DNA of 64,000 bases, taken from contig OZ251449.1 in NCBI GenBank assembly GCA_965242505.1, forward strand, positions 930,001 to 994,000, in the 5' to 3' direction. Made by a program: the position numbers and the translations under genes. Position 1 is the first letter of the stretch, and the number at the start of each line of letters is the position of its first letter. The notes beneath the pieces were generated by a model. It was given only the letters and a program-made list of their open reading frames with translations, was not told where the DNA came from and ran no database searches. This document shows positions 27,347 through 36,633 of this stretch, one piece after another. The DNA comes from UBA2966 sp965242505. GTDB lineage: Bacteria > Pseudomonadota > Alphaproteobacteria > UBA2966.

Positions 27347-28729
27347 ATGCGCGCCGACGAACGCGGCCTCGCCCTGACCACCGACAGCGCTGCCGCCGCC
27401 GAGGGCTTCGACGAGACGATGGCGCAGTATCTGGACTATCGGGCGGGGGTCGGGGACGCCGTCAAACGGATGCTCGAGGCCGACCCCGGCTTCGTCATGG
27501 GGCAGTGCTTCAAGGGCTATCTCTTCAACCTGTTCGGGACCGCCGCGGTGCGGCCCAAGATCGAGGAAAGCCTCGCCGCCGCGGAAGCCGGCGTCGGCAA
27601 GGTCACGAGCCGGGAAGCCGCCCACGTGGCGGCGCTCGGCGCCTGGTCCCGCGGGGACCTCGCGGCGGCTTGCGCCGTCTGGGACGAAATCCTCCGGGAA
27701 CACCCCCACGACCTGCTGGCGCTGCGCCTCCAGCACTACAACGCCTTCTGGATGGGCCGGACGCGGGACATCCGCGACAGCGTCGCCCGGGTCATCGACC
27801 GGTGGGACGAGTCCGTGCCCGGCTACGGCGGCGTTCAGGGCATGTACGCCTTCGGCCTGGAGGAATGCGGCGAGTACGCGCGGGCCGAGGAATTCGGGCG
27901 CCGCGCCGTCGAGGCCAACCCGGACGACCTGTGGGCGATCCATGCGGTCGCCCACGTCCTCGAAATGCAGGGCCGCCTGCGCGAGGGAATGGACTGGCTG
28001 GATTACCCGGCCGACGCCTGGGAAGACCGCAATCCCTTCAGGGGCCATCTCTGGTGGCACCGGACCATGTATTCGGTCGAGGCCGGCGACTACGGCGCCG
28101 CGCTGGCGCTGTTCGACCGCTCCGTCACGCCCGAGGCGTGGGACTTCTATCTCGACATCCAGAACGGCGCCTCCATGCTGCTGCGCCTCGACCTCCTCGG
28201 CGTCGACGTGGGCGACCGCTGGAAGCCCATGGCGGACGCCATGGAGGCGCACGTGGACGATCACGTCCTCGTCTTCACCGACACCCACACGATGATGGCG
28301 CTGGCGGCCGACAGGCGTTTCGACGCCGCCGAGAAGCTGCTGGCGTCGCTGCGCGCGTTCGCCGGGACGCCGGACAACTTCGCCGCCGCGACCATGGAGC
28401 CCGTGGCGATCCCGGTCTGCCAAGCCCTGCTGGACTTCGCCAGGGACGACCATGACGCCGTGGTCGACGGCCTGCTGCCTCTGCGCTACGACCTCGCCCC
28501 CATCGGCGGCAGCCACGCGCAGCGCGACGTCTTCGCCCTGGTGCTGATCGAATCGGCGATCCGGAGCAAGCGCCTCGCCCTCGCGCGGGCGCTGCTCGCC
28601 GAACGGATCGCCGAGAGACCCAACAGCCGCGGAAACTGGCTCAAGTACGCCGAGGTCCTGGGGGCCCTGGACGACTCGGGACGCGCAGCGGCCGCCCGCG
28701 AACGCGCCGACGCCGTGCTCGCCTCCTGA
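27347..28729 (+). CDS. TTC38-like tetratricopeptide-repeat protein
   Basis: A soluble 460-residue protein of helical repeats resembling the tetratricopeptide repeat protein 38 family. Markers are the YLDYRAGVGDAVKRMLEADPGF opening (read DAVKRMLEADPGF), CFKGYLFNLFGT, HDLLALRLQHYNAFWMG, and the core WAIHAVAHVLEMQGRLREG followed by HLWWHRTMYSVEAGDY. No transmembrane segment or signal is seen. ATG 27347 has GAGAGGA upstream. Family members are conserved from bacteria to animals, and their function is unknown. Confidence 0.87.
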   Translation: MRADERGLALTTDSAAAAEGFDETMAQYLDYRAGVGDAVKRMLEADPGFVMGQCFKGYLFNLFGTAAVRPKIEESLAAAEAGVGKVTSREAAHVAALGAWSRGDLAAACAVWDEILREHPHDLLALRLQHYNAFWMGRTRDIRDSVARVIDRWDESVPGYGGVQGMYAFGLEECGEYARAEEFGRRAVEANPDDLWAIHAVAHVLEMQGRLREGMDWLDYPADAWEDRNPFRGHLWWHRTMYSVEAGDYGAALALFDRSVTPEAWDFYLDIQNGASMLLRLDLLGVDVGDRWKPMADAMEAHVDDHVLVFTDTHTMMALAADRRFDAAEKLLASLRAFAGTPDNFAAATMEPVAIPVCQALLDFARDDHDAVVDGLLPLRYDLAPIGGSHAQRDVFALVLIESAIRSKRLALARALLAERIAERPNSRGNWLKYAEVLGALDDSGRAAAARERADAVLAS

Positions 28730-28843
28730 CGAACGTTCCCCTCCCCGCTCCCGGCCGCGCGGGAGGCGGAACCACGAGGACGCAAAGGCCGGTTGGTATG
28801 TAGTATCGCTCAGGAAGAGAACCTTACGAGCAAGGAAATCCAC

Positions 28844-29227
28844 ATGAGAACTAAAAAGGCACTCACTGCGCTGGCGGTCGCTGCTTTAGTCGCAGGCTGT
28901 GCGAGTCTCACTAATGACCCGCACCAGCCCGTCCAATTCATCGCACCAGCGTGCCAAAGCGTTCAGGTAGAATGCTCCGCGCAGAACAAGCGTGGGTCCT
29001 GGACCTTCGATCCGCCTGAGACGGTGCTCATCCGGCGCTCCGACGATGTCCTGCAAATTCGCTGCACTGCACAGGGCCGCGAATATATTCAGAGCATCCC
29101 GAGTCGGATGGGTGGGAAGATCGTCGCCTCGGCTATCTTCCTTGACTTTGGCATCGTCGATGCCATCACCGACAAACACCGCGAGTACCCATCTCAAATC
29201 GTGCTCACCGCTTGTGCAGATAACTGA
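28844..29227 (+). CDS. Small predicted lipoprotein of lower GC
   Basis: A 127-residue protein with a lipoprotein signal: basic MRTKK, a hydrophobic core, then lipobox LVAGC with the modified cysteine at C19. The mature part has four more cysteines and no recognised domain. ATG 28844 follows AAGGAAATC. Codons and base composition are clearly less GC-rich than the neighbours, and this continues through 29230-29400, which carries no gene. That suggests acquisition by transfer. No homologue is recognised; a membrane-anchored periplasmic location is predicted. Confidence 0.72.
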   Translation: MRTKKALTALAVAALVAGCASLTNDPHQPVQFIAPACQSVQVECSAQNKRGSWTFDPPETVLIRRSDDVLQIRCTAQGREYIQSIPSRMGGKIVASAIFLDFGIVDAITDKHREYPSQIVLTACADN

Positions 29228-29425
29228 TCAGGTCCATTATGGAATGATCCCTGCTCGTGAACTCCGTCGCGCCGCCGCTCGTTCCGATGACGCTGGCGGA
29301 AGGCGCCTCTCCTCCGTAGTCACGGATTGCAAACTGACCCACTACCGGGGCGAAAAACGAAAGAGATATCTGACTATGTTCGCCGGAATCGTGCGCTGGA
29401 GATAGTTCCTCTGAGAGTCGACGAC

Positions 29426-30802
29426 ATGACCGGACAAGGGCGCGAACGAGCGCGCGAAGACCTGCGGCGGATGGCGGTCGATCACCTGTGGCTTCCGTTC
29501 CACCAGATGAACGATTTCGCCAAAGCCCCGGAGTCGTTGAATATCTACGCGAGCGGCGAGGGCTGCTGGTTGACCGACATCGACGGGCGAAAAGTCTTCG
29601 ACATGATGTCCGGGATGTGGCTACAGGCGGTGGGCTACGGTCGCGAGGAGATCGCGGACGCCGTATACGAGGCCATGCGGGGAATCACGTCGAACCCCTG
29701 GGCGGGCACGAACCCCAACACCATCCGACTCTCGGCCAGGATCGCCAGCCTCGCGCCTGACGCGGGATCGCGGGTGTTCCTGACCAACGGCGGCGCCGAG
29801 TCCAACGAGGTCGCGCTCAAGATCGCCAAGAAATACCACCGCATCCGGGGCGAAAAGGGCCGCTACAAGGTCGTCAGCCGGGCCGGTTCTTACCATGGCG
29901 GCACGCACGCGACGATGGCCGCGGGCGGCGGCGGCATCGCGGCGCCCGAGGACTACGGTCCGCTGCAACCCGGCAACATCCAAGTGACCCAGCCCAACGA
30001 GTACCGCTGCGCGCTGTGCGCGGAGAACGGTTCGTGCACGCTCGCGTGCGCGCGCGAGGTCGAGCGCGTCATCGAGGATGAGGGGCCGGAGACGGTCGCC
30101 GCCTTCATCGGCGAACCGATGTCGATCACCGGCGGCGTCTACATTCCCCACGAGGATTACTGGCCGACCGTTCGCGAGATCTGCGACCGCTTCGGCGTCC
30201 TGATGATCATGGACGAGGTGGTCACCGGATACGGGCGAACGGGCGAATGGTTCGCCAGTATGCACTGGGATGCGCAGCCCGACATCACGACCATGGCCAA
30301 GCAATTGAGCAGCGGCTACCTGCCCGCCGCCGGCGCGATCGTCCGCAAGCGGATCGCCGATACGTTCATGGGCGGCGAGGATGAGAAGTTCCGCCATCTG
30401 TACACCTACGGCGGGCATCCGATCGCCTGCGCAGCGGCGCTCGCCAATCTCGACATCATCGAGAGGGAGAACCTGGTCGAGAACTCCGCGAAGACGGGAC
30501 GGTACTTGTTCGAACGCCTCCAGGTGCTCTACCGCCATCCTTTCGTCGGCGACATCCGGGGCGGCAAGGGGCTGTTCGCCGCCGTCGAGCTGGTCAGGGA
30601 CCGCGGGACGCGGGAGCGGTTTCCGGCCGCCGCGGGCATCGGCGACAGAATCACCGCCCTCCTCGACGGTCACAGCCTGTTGACGCGGGCCACCGACGGC
30701 GTGATCCCGATCCTGCCGCCCCTCATCACGACCGGCGACGACGTCGATTACATCGTGGAGAGGATCGACCGCGCGCTGTCGGACTTCGCCGACGACCTGT
30801 AG
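29426..30802 (+). CDS. Class III PLP-dependent aminotransferase
   Basis: Fold-type I aminotransferase (458 aa) of the omega-amino acid:pyruvate group. The PLP-binding lysine is K292 (TTMAKQLSSGYLP), with SRAGSYHGGTHATM and MIMDEVVTGYGRTGEW as cofactor-pocket motifs. A cysteine-rich insert (RCALCAENGSCTLACAREV) lies near residue 195; similar inserts occur, as I recall, in taurine:pyruvate-type enzymes. ATG 29426 is chosen because homology begins there; the frame runs 33 codons further up. It is the first gene of the 29.4-36.6 kb catabolic operon. Confidence 0.9.
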   Translation: MTGQGRERAREDLRRMAVDHLWLPFHQMNDFAKAPESLNIYASGEGCWLTDIDGRKVFDMMSGMWLQAVGYGREEIADAVYEAMRGITSNPWAGTNPNTIRLSARIASLAPDAGSRVFLTNGGAESNEVALKIAKKYHRIRGEKGRYKVVSRAGSYHGGTHATMAAGGGGIAAPEDYGPLQPGNIQVTQPNEYRCALCAENGSCTLACAREVERVIEDEGPETVAAFIGEPMSITGGVYIPHEDYWPTVREICDRFGVLMIMDEVVTGYGRTGEWFASMHWDAQPDITTMAKQLSSGYLPAAGAIVRKRIADTFMGGEDEKFRHLYTYGGHPIACAAALANLDIIERENLVENSAKTGRYLFERLQVLYRHPFVGDIRGGKGLFAAVELVRDRGTRERFPAAAGIGDRITALLDGHSLLTRATDGVIPILPPLITTGDDVDYIVERIDRALSDFADDL

Positions 30803-30849
30803 CCCCCCTGGCGCGACCCGGCCTTGAGAAGCGTCCGGAGTAGATCCAC

Positions 30850-32565
30850 GTGCAATCCATGACCTGCGATATCCTGATCATCGGCGGCGGCGGCGCCGCG
30901 CTGTACGCGGCGATCCACGCGCGCGACGCCGCGCCCGGCCTCGACGTCGTCGTGGCCAGCAAGGGCCTGTTCGGCAAGAGCGGCTGCACCCGCATGGTCC
31001 AGGGCGGCTACAACGTCGTCCTGCACGAGGACGATTCGTTCGACAAGCATTACGACGACACGATCCGGGGCGGCGGCCTGATCAACGATCAGGAGCTGGC
31101 CTGGACCCTGGTCACGCAGGCGCCGGAGCGCGTCTTCGAAATGGAGAACGCCTTCGGCTGCGTCTTCGACCGCGACGCCGGCGGCGCCATCCACCAGCGC
31201 GCGCTCGCCGGACAGTCGTTCAACCGGACGATCCACCGCGGCGACCTCACCGGAATCGAGATCGTCAGCCGCCTCGCGGAGCAGGTTCTGGTTCGCGACA
31301 TCGAGCTGCTCGACGAAGTCCGCGGCGTCGACCTGCTGCTGGACGCCTCGGGCCGGACGGTGGCGGGCGCGCTGCTGCTCGACCTTCACGGCGGCGAGCT
31401 CATCGCCGTCCACGCCGCCGCCGTCCTGCTGGCGACGGGCGGGGCCGCCCCGCTCTACCGCATCACCGCAGCCTCGCTCGAGAAGTCGGGGGACGGCCTC
31501 GCCATGGCCTACCGGGCCGGCGCCGAGTTCCTCGACATGGAGATGATGCAGTTCCATCCCACGGGGCTCATCGTGAACGGCTCGTTGCTGAACGGGACGG
31601 TCCTCGAGGAGGGCCTGCGGGGCGCCGGCGGCCACCTGCTCAACGCCGGCCGCGAGCGCTACATGGCGCGCTACGATCCCGAGAAGATGGAACGCTCCAC
31701 CCGAGACCGCGTCTCGCGGAGCGGCATGATGGAGATCCGGGCCGGTCGCGGCACGGCCAGCGAGGGCGTCCATCTCGACGTCCGGCATCTCGGAAAGGAG
31801 TTCCTGCTCGGGTCCTCACCGGGCATGTACGCCCGCTGCCTGACCGTCGGCGTCGACATGGCGACGGACCTGATCGAGGTGACCCCCACGGCGCACTTCC
31901 AGATGGGCGGCATCCGTATCGACGCCGACTGCCGAACGACCCTGGAGGGACTGTTCGCGGCCGGCGAGGACGCCGGCGGCGTCCACGGCGCCAACCGCCT
32001 CGGCGGCAACGGAGTGGCCGAATCGATGGTGTTCGGGGCCATCGCCGGCGAATCGATCGCCCGTCACGCGATGGAAGGGACGCGCGCGTCCATCGACAGG
32101 GACCGGCTCGACGCCGCCCGCGCCCGTCTGGAGGGTTCCGGCGGGATCACCGGACGGCCCTTCGAACTGAAGAAGCGGCTACGCGCCCTGGCCTGGGACC
32201 GTCTCGGCATTCTCCGCGACGCGAACGGCCTGACGCGGGCGGCGGGCGAACTCGACGCCCTCGAAGGCGAGCTCGGCGCCCTGGCCATGCCGGCGCGGCG
32301 CGGCGGAAACCCCGACCTCCAGGAACGTCTCGACGCCGAGAACCTGATCGACGTGGCGCGCCTCATCGGCGCGGCGGCGAAACTCCGGGAAGAGAGCCGG
32401 GGCAGCCACTTCCGCGAGGACTTCCCCGACCCCGACGACCGTTTCCTCGTCAATTTCGTCCAGCGACGCGGCGCCGACGGAAAACCGCGCACCGAACCCC
32501 GCCCCGTGGCCTTCACCCGCCGCGCGCCCGAGGCGTTGCGGGGCGAGACCCTCATCCCCGCGTGA
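30850..32565 (+). CDS. SdhA/FrdA-like flavoprotein subunit
   Basis: FAD-dependent oxidoreductase (571 aa) homologous to the catalytic subunit of succinate dehydrogenase/fumarate reductase. The dinucleotide motif is IIGGGGAALYAA, followed by the flavin segments SFNRTIHRGDLTG and MMQFHPTGL, the catalytic Arg region STRDRVSRS, THF-like AHFQMGGI, and HGANRLGGNGVAE. The start is GTG 30850 or ATG 30859. It is paired with an SdhB-like gene and lies in a catabolic operon away from any sdhCD, so the substrate is probably not plain succinate. Confidence 0.87.
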   Translation: MQSMTCDILIIGGGGAALYAAIHARDAAPGLDVVVASKGLFGKSGCTRMVQGGYNVVLHEDDSFDKHYDDTIRGGGLINDQELAWTLVTQAPERVFEMENAFGCVFDRDAGGAIHQRALAGQSFNRTIHRGDLTGIEIVSRLAEQVLVRDIELLDEVRGVDLLLDASGRTVAGALLLDLHGGELIAVHAAAVLLATGGAAPLYRITAASLEKSGDGLAMAYRAGAEFLDMEMMQFHPTGLIVNGSLLNGTVLEEGLRGAGGHLLNAGRERYMARYDPEKMERSTRDRVSRSGMMEIRAGRGTASEGVHLDVRHLGKEFLLGSSPGMYARCLTVGVDMATDLIEVTPTAHFQMGGIRIDADCRTTLEGLFAAGEDAGGVHGANRLGGNGVAESMVFGAIAGESIARHAMEGTRASIDRDRLDAARARLEGSGGITGRPFELKKRLRALAWDRLGILRDANGLTRAAGELDALEGELGALAMPARRGGNPDLQERLDAENLIDVARLIGAAAKLREESRGSHFREDFPDPDDRFLVNFVQRRGADGKPRTEPRPVAFTRRAPEALRGETLIPA

Positions 32566-32587
32566 GCGGCGCGACCGGACGTCGAAC

Positions 32588-33301
32588 ATGGGATCGAACG
32601 CGACCGTCACCCTCGACATCGTCCGCACCGACCCGGCGGACCGGAGCCTCTTCGAGGCGCCGGTCCCGTCCGCGCACGCGCGCGTCCTCGACGCGCTGAA
32701 CTGGATCCGCGAGAACGAGGACCCCACTCTCGGGTTTCGTTACGCCTGCCGCGTCGGCATGTGCGGCGCCTGCGCCGTCGTGATCGACGGCAAGGAAGCC
32801 CTGGCCTGCCAAACCGCTCTCGGCGACGCGGAAGGCCGAACCCTGCGCGTCGAGCCGCTGCGGGGCCTGCCCGCGCGACGCGACCTGATCGTCGACATGC
32901 GGCCCTTCTTCGAAGGCCTCGCCCGCGCCGGGGCCGCCCTTCGTCCGCGGGAGCCGGATCGACGCGACCTGCCGGACCTGCCGCCCGATTCCGGCGAACG
33001 AGCCGAGATCGAGGCGCGGAACGGCTGCATCACCTGCGGCGCCTGCGTTTCCGCCGTCGCCGGCGAGGCGGCGAGCGCCGATGGCGTCGGGCCGGCCGCC
33101 CTGAACCGCGCGCTCATGCTCACGCTCGACGAACGCGACGGCGCCGGGACGGCGCGCCTGAAGGACGTCGCCGGGGAAGCGCGCAGCCTGAGCGCGGAGG
33201 CGATGGCCCGCGCTGAAAGCGTCTGCCCCGCCCGGATACCGTTGTCCGCGACCCTGGAGCGGCTCAAGGCCCTCGTCGCCGATCATGACGACGAGGTCTG
33301 A
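32588..33301 (+). CDS. SdhB-like iron-sulfur subunit lacking [3Fe-4S] ligands
   Basis: Electron-transfer subunit (237 aa) for the preceding flavoprotein. The plant-type [2Fe-2S] ligands C54, C59, C62 and C74 are present (CRVGMCGAC, LACQT). The [4Fe-4S] set C147, C150, C153 and C213 is also there. The three cysteines that hold the [3Fe-4S] cluster in SdhB are replaced: V157, A203 and A209. That cluster normally passes electrons to quinone, and no membrane-anchor genes are adjacent, so a different electron acceptor is likely. Its end overlaps the start of the next gene. Confidence 0.85.
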   Translation: MGSNATVTLDIVRTDPADRSLFEAPVPSAHARVLDALNWIRENEDPTLGFRYACRVGMCGACAVVIDGKEALACQTALGDAEGRTLRVEPLRGLPARRDLIVDMRPFFEGLARAGAALRPREPDRRDLPDLPPDSGERAEIEARNGCITCGACVSAVAGEAASADGVGPAALNRALMLTLDERDGAGTARLKDVAGEARSLSAEAMARAESVCPARIPLSATLERLKALVADHDDEV

Positions 33302-34850
33302 GCGGCCCCGGAGAGACGAGGACTTCCTCGTCGGACGTATCGGCGCGGCGGCCGCACGCGCCGCGCCCGACAGGGTCGCCCTGACCGACGGCGGCGCCTC
33401 GTTGACCTTCGGCGATCTCGACCGACGCGTCGACGGCTTCGCGACGGCCCTGACGGGCCTGGGCGTGCGGAAGGGAGACGTCGTCTCGGCGTATCTCCCC
33501 AACTGCGTCGCCTACGTCGTCGTCGTCCTGGCGGCGGCGCGGGCGGGCGGGATCTTCTCGCCCGTCAACCCGCGTCTGAAGGAAGGCGAGATCGCCGGCC
33601 TTCTCGCCCTCGCCCGTCCCCGTTGCCTCGTCACCACCGTTGACCGCGCGGACACGATCGAGCGGGCGGTCGCCCGCGCCAGGATCGACCGCCCCGAGAT
33701 CGTCGCCCTTGCCCCCGACGGAGACGCGAGCGACGCCGTGTTCGAACGACCGCGCGGACCGGCGTCCTGCGCGCTTCCCGACGTTTCCCCCGACGACGAC
33801 TTCGGCCTGATGTTCACCTCCGGCACGACGGGCGAGCCCAAAGGCGCGCTCTCCACCCACCGCGCCCGCATGGCCTGGGTCTACAAGGCGATCGACGTCT
33901 ACGGCCTCGGCCCCGAGGATACCTACCTCGGCGTCATGCCCCAGGCGCATTCGGCGGGCCTCACGTTCACGCTGATGCACCTGCGCGTGGGCGGTCGCGT
34001 GCGCATCCAGCGCGACTTCGACCCCGCGGAGTACCTGGCGCTCGTGGCCGGCGAACGGGTGACGTCGAGTCTCGTCGTGCCCACCGTGCTGGTCATGGCG
34101 CTCGAAGAGCTGGAACGCGGCCCCGTCCCGCCGAACCTCGACAGCCTGTCCCGACTCGTGACCTGCGGATCGCCCCTGCAACCGGCGATCAAGGAAAAGG
34201 TTCTGGAGCGCGTCACGCCCCGGCTGTTCGACTACTACGGCTCGACGGAGTCGAACAGCATGACGGTCCTGGAGCCCGCGGACCAGCGGCGCAAGCCCAC
34301 GTCGGTCGGCCGGCCGTTCGCCGGCGTCGAGATCCGGATCGTCGGAGAGGACAGCGCGGTCCTGCCCGCCGGCGAGGTCGGCGAGATACTGTGCCTCAAT
34401 CCCTCGGTCATGCGCGAATACCTGGACGATCCCGAGGCCACGAAGGCGGCCTTCACGGACGGGTGGTTCCACACCGGCGACCTCGGCTATCTCGACGAGG
34501 ATGGATACCTCCATCTGGTCGGCCGGCTGAAGGAGATCGTCATCAGCGGAGGCGTCAACATTCACCCGGCCGAGATCGAGCAGGCGCTGATGTCTCATCC
34601 GGCGGTGCTCGATTGCGCCGTCGTCGGCCTGCCCGACGCCAAGTGGGGGCAGATCGTCGCCGCGTGCGTCGTCCCGCGCCAGGGAGAGCGCCCCGACCTG
34701 ACGGAGCTCCAGTCCCACTGTGTGCGGGAACTGGCGGACTACAAGAAGCCCCGCCGGCTCGAGGTGGTGGCGGCGATCCCCAGGAATGCGAGCGGCAAGA
34801 CCGTTCGCGCGGAGCTCGCCGCCAGCCTGCTGGAAACGGCATCCGCCTGA
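33285..34850 (+). CDS. Acyl-CoA ligase (AMP-forming)
   Basis: ANL-superfamily ligase (521 aa) activating a carboxylic acid with ATP to its acyl-CoA. The P-loop is MFTSGTTGEPKGALS, the A5 motif YYGSTES, the A7 Asp lies in GWFHTGDLGYLDEDGY, and the hinge is VGRLKEIVISGG. Catalytic lysine is in RNASGKTVR near the C-terminus. It resembles FadD3/long-chain or dicarboxylic types only generally; substrate unknown. ATG 33285 lies inside the end of the SdhB-like gene (17-bp overlap), supporting one operon. Confidence 0.91.
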   Translation: MTTRSERPRRDEDFLVGRIGAAAARAAPDRVALTDGGASLTFGDLDRRVDGFATALTGLGVRKGDVVSAYLPNCVAYVVVVLAAARAGGIFSPVNPRLKEGEIAGLLALARPRCLVTTVDRADTIERAVARARIDRPEIVALAPDGDASDAVFERPRGPASCALPDVSPDDDFGLMFTSGTTGEPKGALSTHRARMAWVYKAIDVYGLGPEDTYLGVMPQAHSAGLTFTLMHLRVGGRVRIQRDFDPAEYLALVAGERVTSSLVVPTVLVMALEELERGPVPPNLDSLSRLVTCGSPLQPAIKEKVLERVTPRLFDYYGSTESNSMTVLEPADQRRKPTSVGRPFAGVEIRIVGEDSAVLPAGEVGEILCLNPSVMREYLDDPEATKAAFTDGWFHTGDLGYLDEDGYLHLVGRLKEIVISGGVNIHPAEIEQALMSHPAVLDCAVVGLPDAKWGQIVAACVVPRQGERPDLTELQSHCVRELADYKKPRRLEVVAAIPRNASGKTVRAELAASLLETASA

Positions 34851-34869
34851 AACCCGAAGAGGAGAGACC

Positions 34870-35667
34870 ATGGCCGCCTACACCCGGATTTCGGTCGATA
34901 TCGAGGAGCGCATCGCGACCGTCACCCTCGCCGACCCCGAGCGGCGCAATGCCATGAGCCTGCCGATGCGGGAGGAATGCATGGACGCCCTGCGTTCCCT
35001 GGAGGACGGCGGCGAGGCGGACTGCATCATCCTGACCGGCGCCGGCGACAGGGCCTTCTCCGCCGGCGCCGACGTCAACGAGTTGAAGGAACGCACGGTC
35101 GCGAGCGAGCTCTCCACCAAGGCCGGCCTGCGCCGCGAGCTCCCGCGCCTGCTGGAGACCATGCGCCTGCCGACGCTCGCCTGCGTCAACGGCCATTGTC
35201 TCGGCGCCGGTCTCGAGATCGCGCTGGCCTGCACGCTCCGCATCGCGGCGCGCTCGGCGCGGCTCGGCCTGCCCGAGATCAATCTCGGCGTCATTCCCGG
35301 CAGCGGCGGAACCCAGCGGTTGACCCGCATGATCGGCCTCGGACGGGCCATGGCGATGGTGACCCTGGGCGAGCCGATATCCGCCGACGAAGCGCTCGCC
35401 GTCGGGCTGGTCAACGCCGTCCACGAGGACGACGAACTGATGGACGCGGGCCGCGAGATCTGCCGGAAATGGCGGGCCAAGGGTCCCATCTCCCTGATGG
35501 CGGCGCGAGATGCCGTCCTGGCGGGTCCGGACGCCGATCTCACCGCCGGCATCGACTACGAGCGCAAGCTCTTCGCGTTGTGTCTGGCGAGCGGCGAACG
35601 CGACGAGGGCGTGAGCGCCTTCCTCGAAAAGCGGACGCCGGACTTCCGCCGGCACCGAATGCGGTAA
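34870..35667 (+). CDS. Enoyl-CoA hydratase/isomerase
   Basis: Crotonase-fold enzyme (265 aa), probably hydrating an enoyl-CoA made by the preceding steps. Oxyanion-hole segments are FSAGADVNEL and NGHCLGAGLEIALAC; the catalytic region LPEINLGVIPGSGGTQRLTR keeps the two glutamates expected for hydratases. ATG 34870 follows GAGGAGAGACC. It is tightly spaced after the acyl-CoA ligase. Confidence 0.91.
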   Translation: MAAYTRISVDIEERIATVTLADPERRNAMSLPMREECMDALRSLEDGGEADCIILTGAGDRAFSAGADVNELKERTVASELSTKAGLRRELPRLLETMRLPTLACVNGHCLGAGLEIALACTLRIAARSARLGLPEINLGVIPGSGGTQRLTRMIGLGRAMAMVTLGEPISADEALAVGLVNAVHEDDELMDAGREICRKWRAKGPISLMAARDAVLAGPDADLTAGIDYERKLFALCLASGERDEGVSAFLEKRTPDFRRHRMR

Positions 35668-35685
35668 CCTTCCGGAGGCGTTCCA

Positions 35686-36576
35686 GTGGCGAACAAGGTC
35701 GCATTCATCGGCATCGGCCGGATGGGCGGACCCATGGCGAGGCATCTCGCCGAGGCGGGTCACGAGGTGACGGTTCACGACATCGCGCCCGAGAAGGCGG
35801 ATGCGTTCGTCGCCGCGCACGGCGGACGGGCCGCGCGCACGGCCGCCGAGGCCGCGGACGGCGCCGTCTACGTGGCCGCCTGCGTCGGGGGCGACGACGA
35901 GTCGCGGGAGGCGACCCAGGGACCGGCGGGCGCTTTCCGGACGATGGCCGAAGGCGCCGTGTTCGTCGATCACGACACGATGACGGCGCGGGCCGCGCGG
36001 GCGTCGGCCGAAGCGGCCGCGGAACGCGGCATCCACTATCTGGACGCGCCGGTGTCGGGGGCGGAGGAGCTCGCCGGCGCCGGAGAGCTGGCCGTCATGA
36101 TCGGCGGCAGCGAGGCCGGCGCGGCGGCGGCGCGGCCGTATCTCGCCGCCTACTCGCGGACCGCCGAGCGCGTCGGGCCGAGCGGGCACGGCCAGCTCAC
36201 GAAGATGGTCAACCAGATCCTGATCTCGGCGACCATGCAGGGCCTCGCCGAGGGCGTGGCGTTCGCCCGCGCGTCCGGCCTCGATCTCGACAAGGCTTTC
36301 CCGCTGCTCGCCAAGGGCTCGGCGCAGTCCTGGTGGTTCGACCACCGGATCCGGCGCATGATCGACGGCGACCTCGACCCCGCGGACGGCGGCATCGACT
36401 CCTTGATGACCCATCTCGGCCTCTGCCTGGACGAGGCGCGGCGGTTCGGCGTGGCGCTCCCGGTCACCGCGCTCATCGCCCAGTTCAACACGGCCGTCCA
36501 TGCGCGCGGCAGAGGCGCGTGGGAAAGCCCGGCGTTGATGACGTTGTGGGACGACCGCTACGACGGGAATGGGTAG
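35686..36576 (+). CDS. 3-hydroxyisobutyrate-dehydrogenase-family reductase
   Basis: Beta-hydroxyacid dehydrogenase (296 aa) oxidising a 3-hydroxy acid with NAD(P)+. Rossmann motif GIGRMGGPMA is at the start, the substrate motif DAPVSGAEELAGAGELAVMIGG (DAPVSGAEELAGAG) in the middle, and the catalytic lysine in GHGQLTKMVNQ. The start is GTG 35686 with CCGGAGG upstream. It ends the catabolic operon. The last ~40 bp (LMTLWDDRYDG) recur as a fragment at 38.65 kb on the far side of the Fic module. Confidence 0.9.
   Translation: MANKVAFIGIGRMGGPMARHLAEAGHEVTVHDIAPEKADAFVAAHGGRAARTAAEAADGAVYVAACVGGDDESREATQGPAGAFRTMAEGAVFVDHDTMTARAARASAEAAAERGIHYLDAPVSGAEELAGAGELAVMIGGSEAGAAAARPYLAAYSRTAERVGPSGHGQLTKMVNQILISATMQGLAEGVAFARASGLDLDKAFPLLAKGSAQSWWFDHRIRRMIDGDLDPADGGIDSLMTHLGLCLDEARRFGVALPVTALIAQFNTAVHARGRGAWESPALMTLWDDRYDGNG
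36531..36568 (+). repeat. Direct repeat flanking the Fic module, left copy
   Basis: The 3' end of the dehydrogenase gene. Its last 24 bases (36545-36568) match 38654-38677 perfectly, and the 14 bases before match with four differences. Confidence 0.85.
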
Positions 36577-36633
36577 CGCCGGAGTCGCGGCGCGCCGGTC
36601 GGACGCTGCCGGGGCGCCACTCCGGCACCTACG

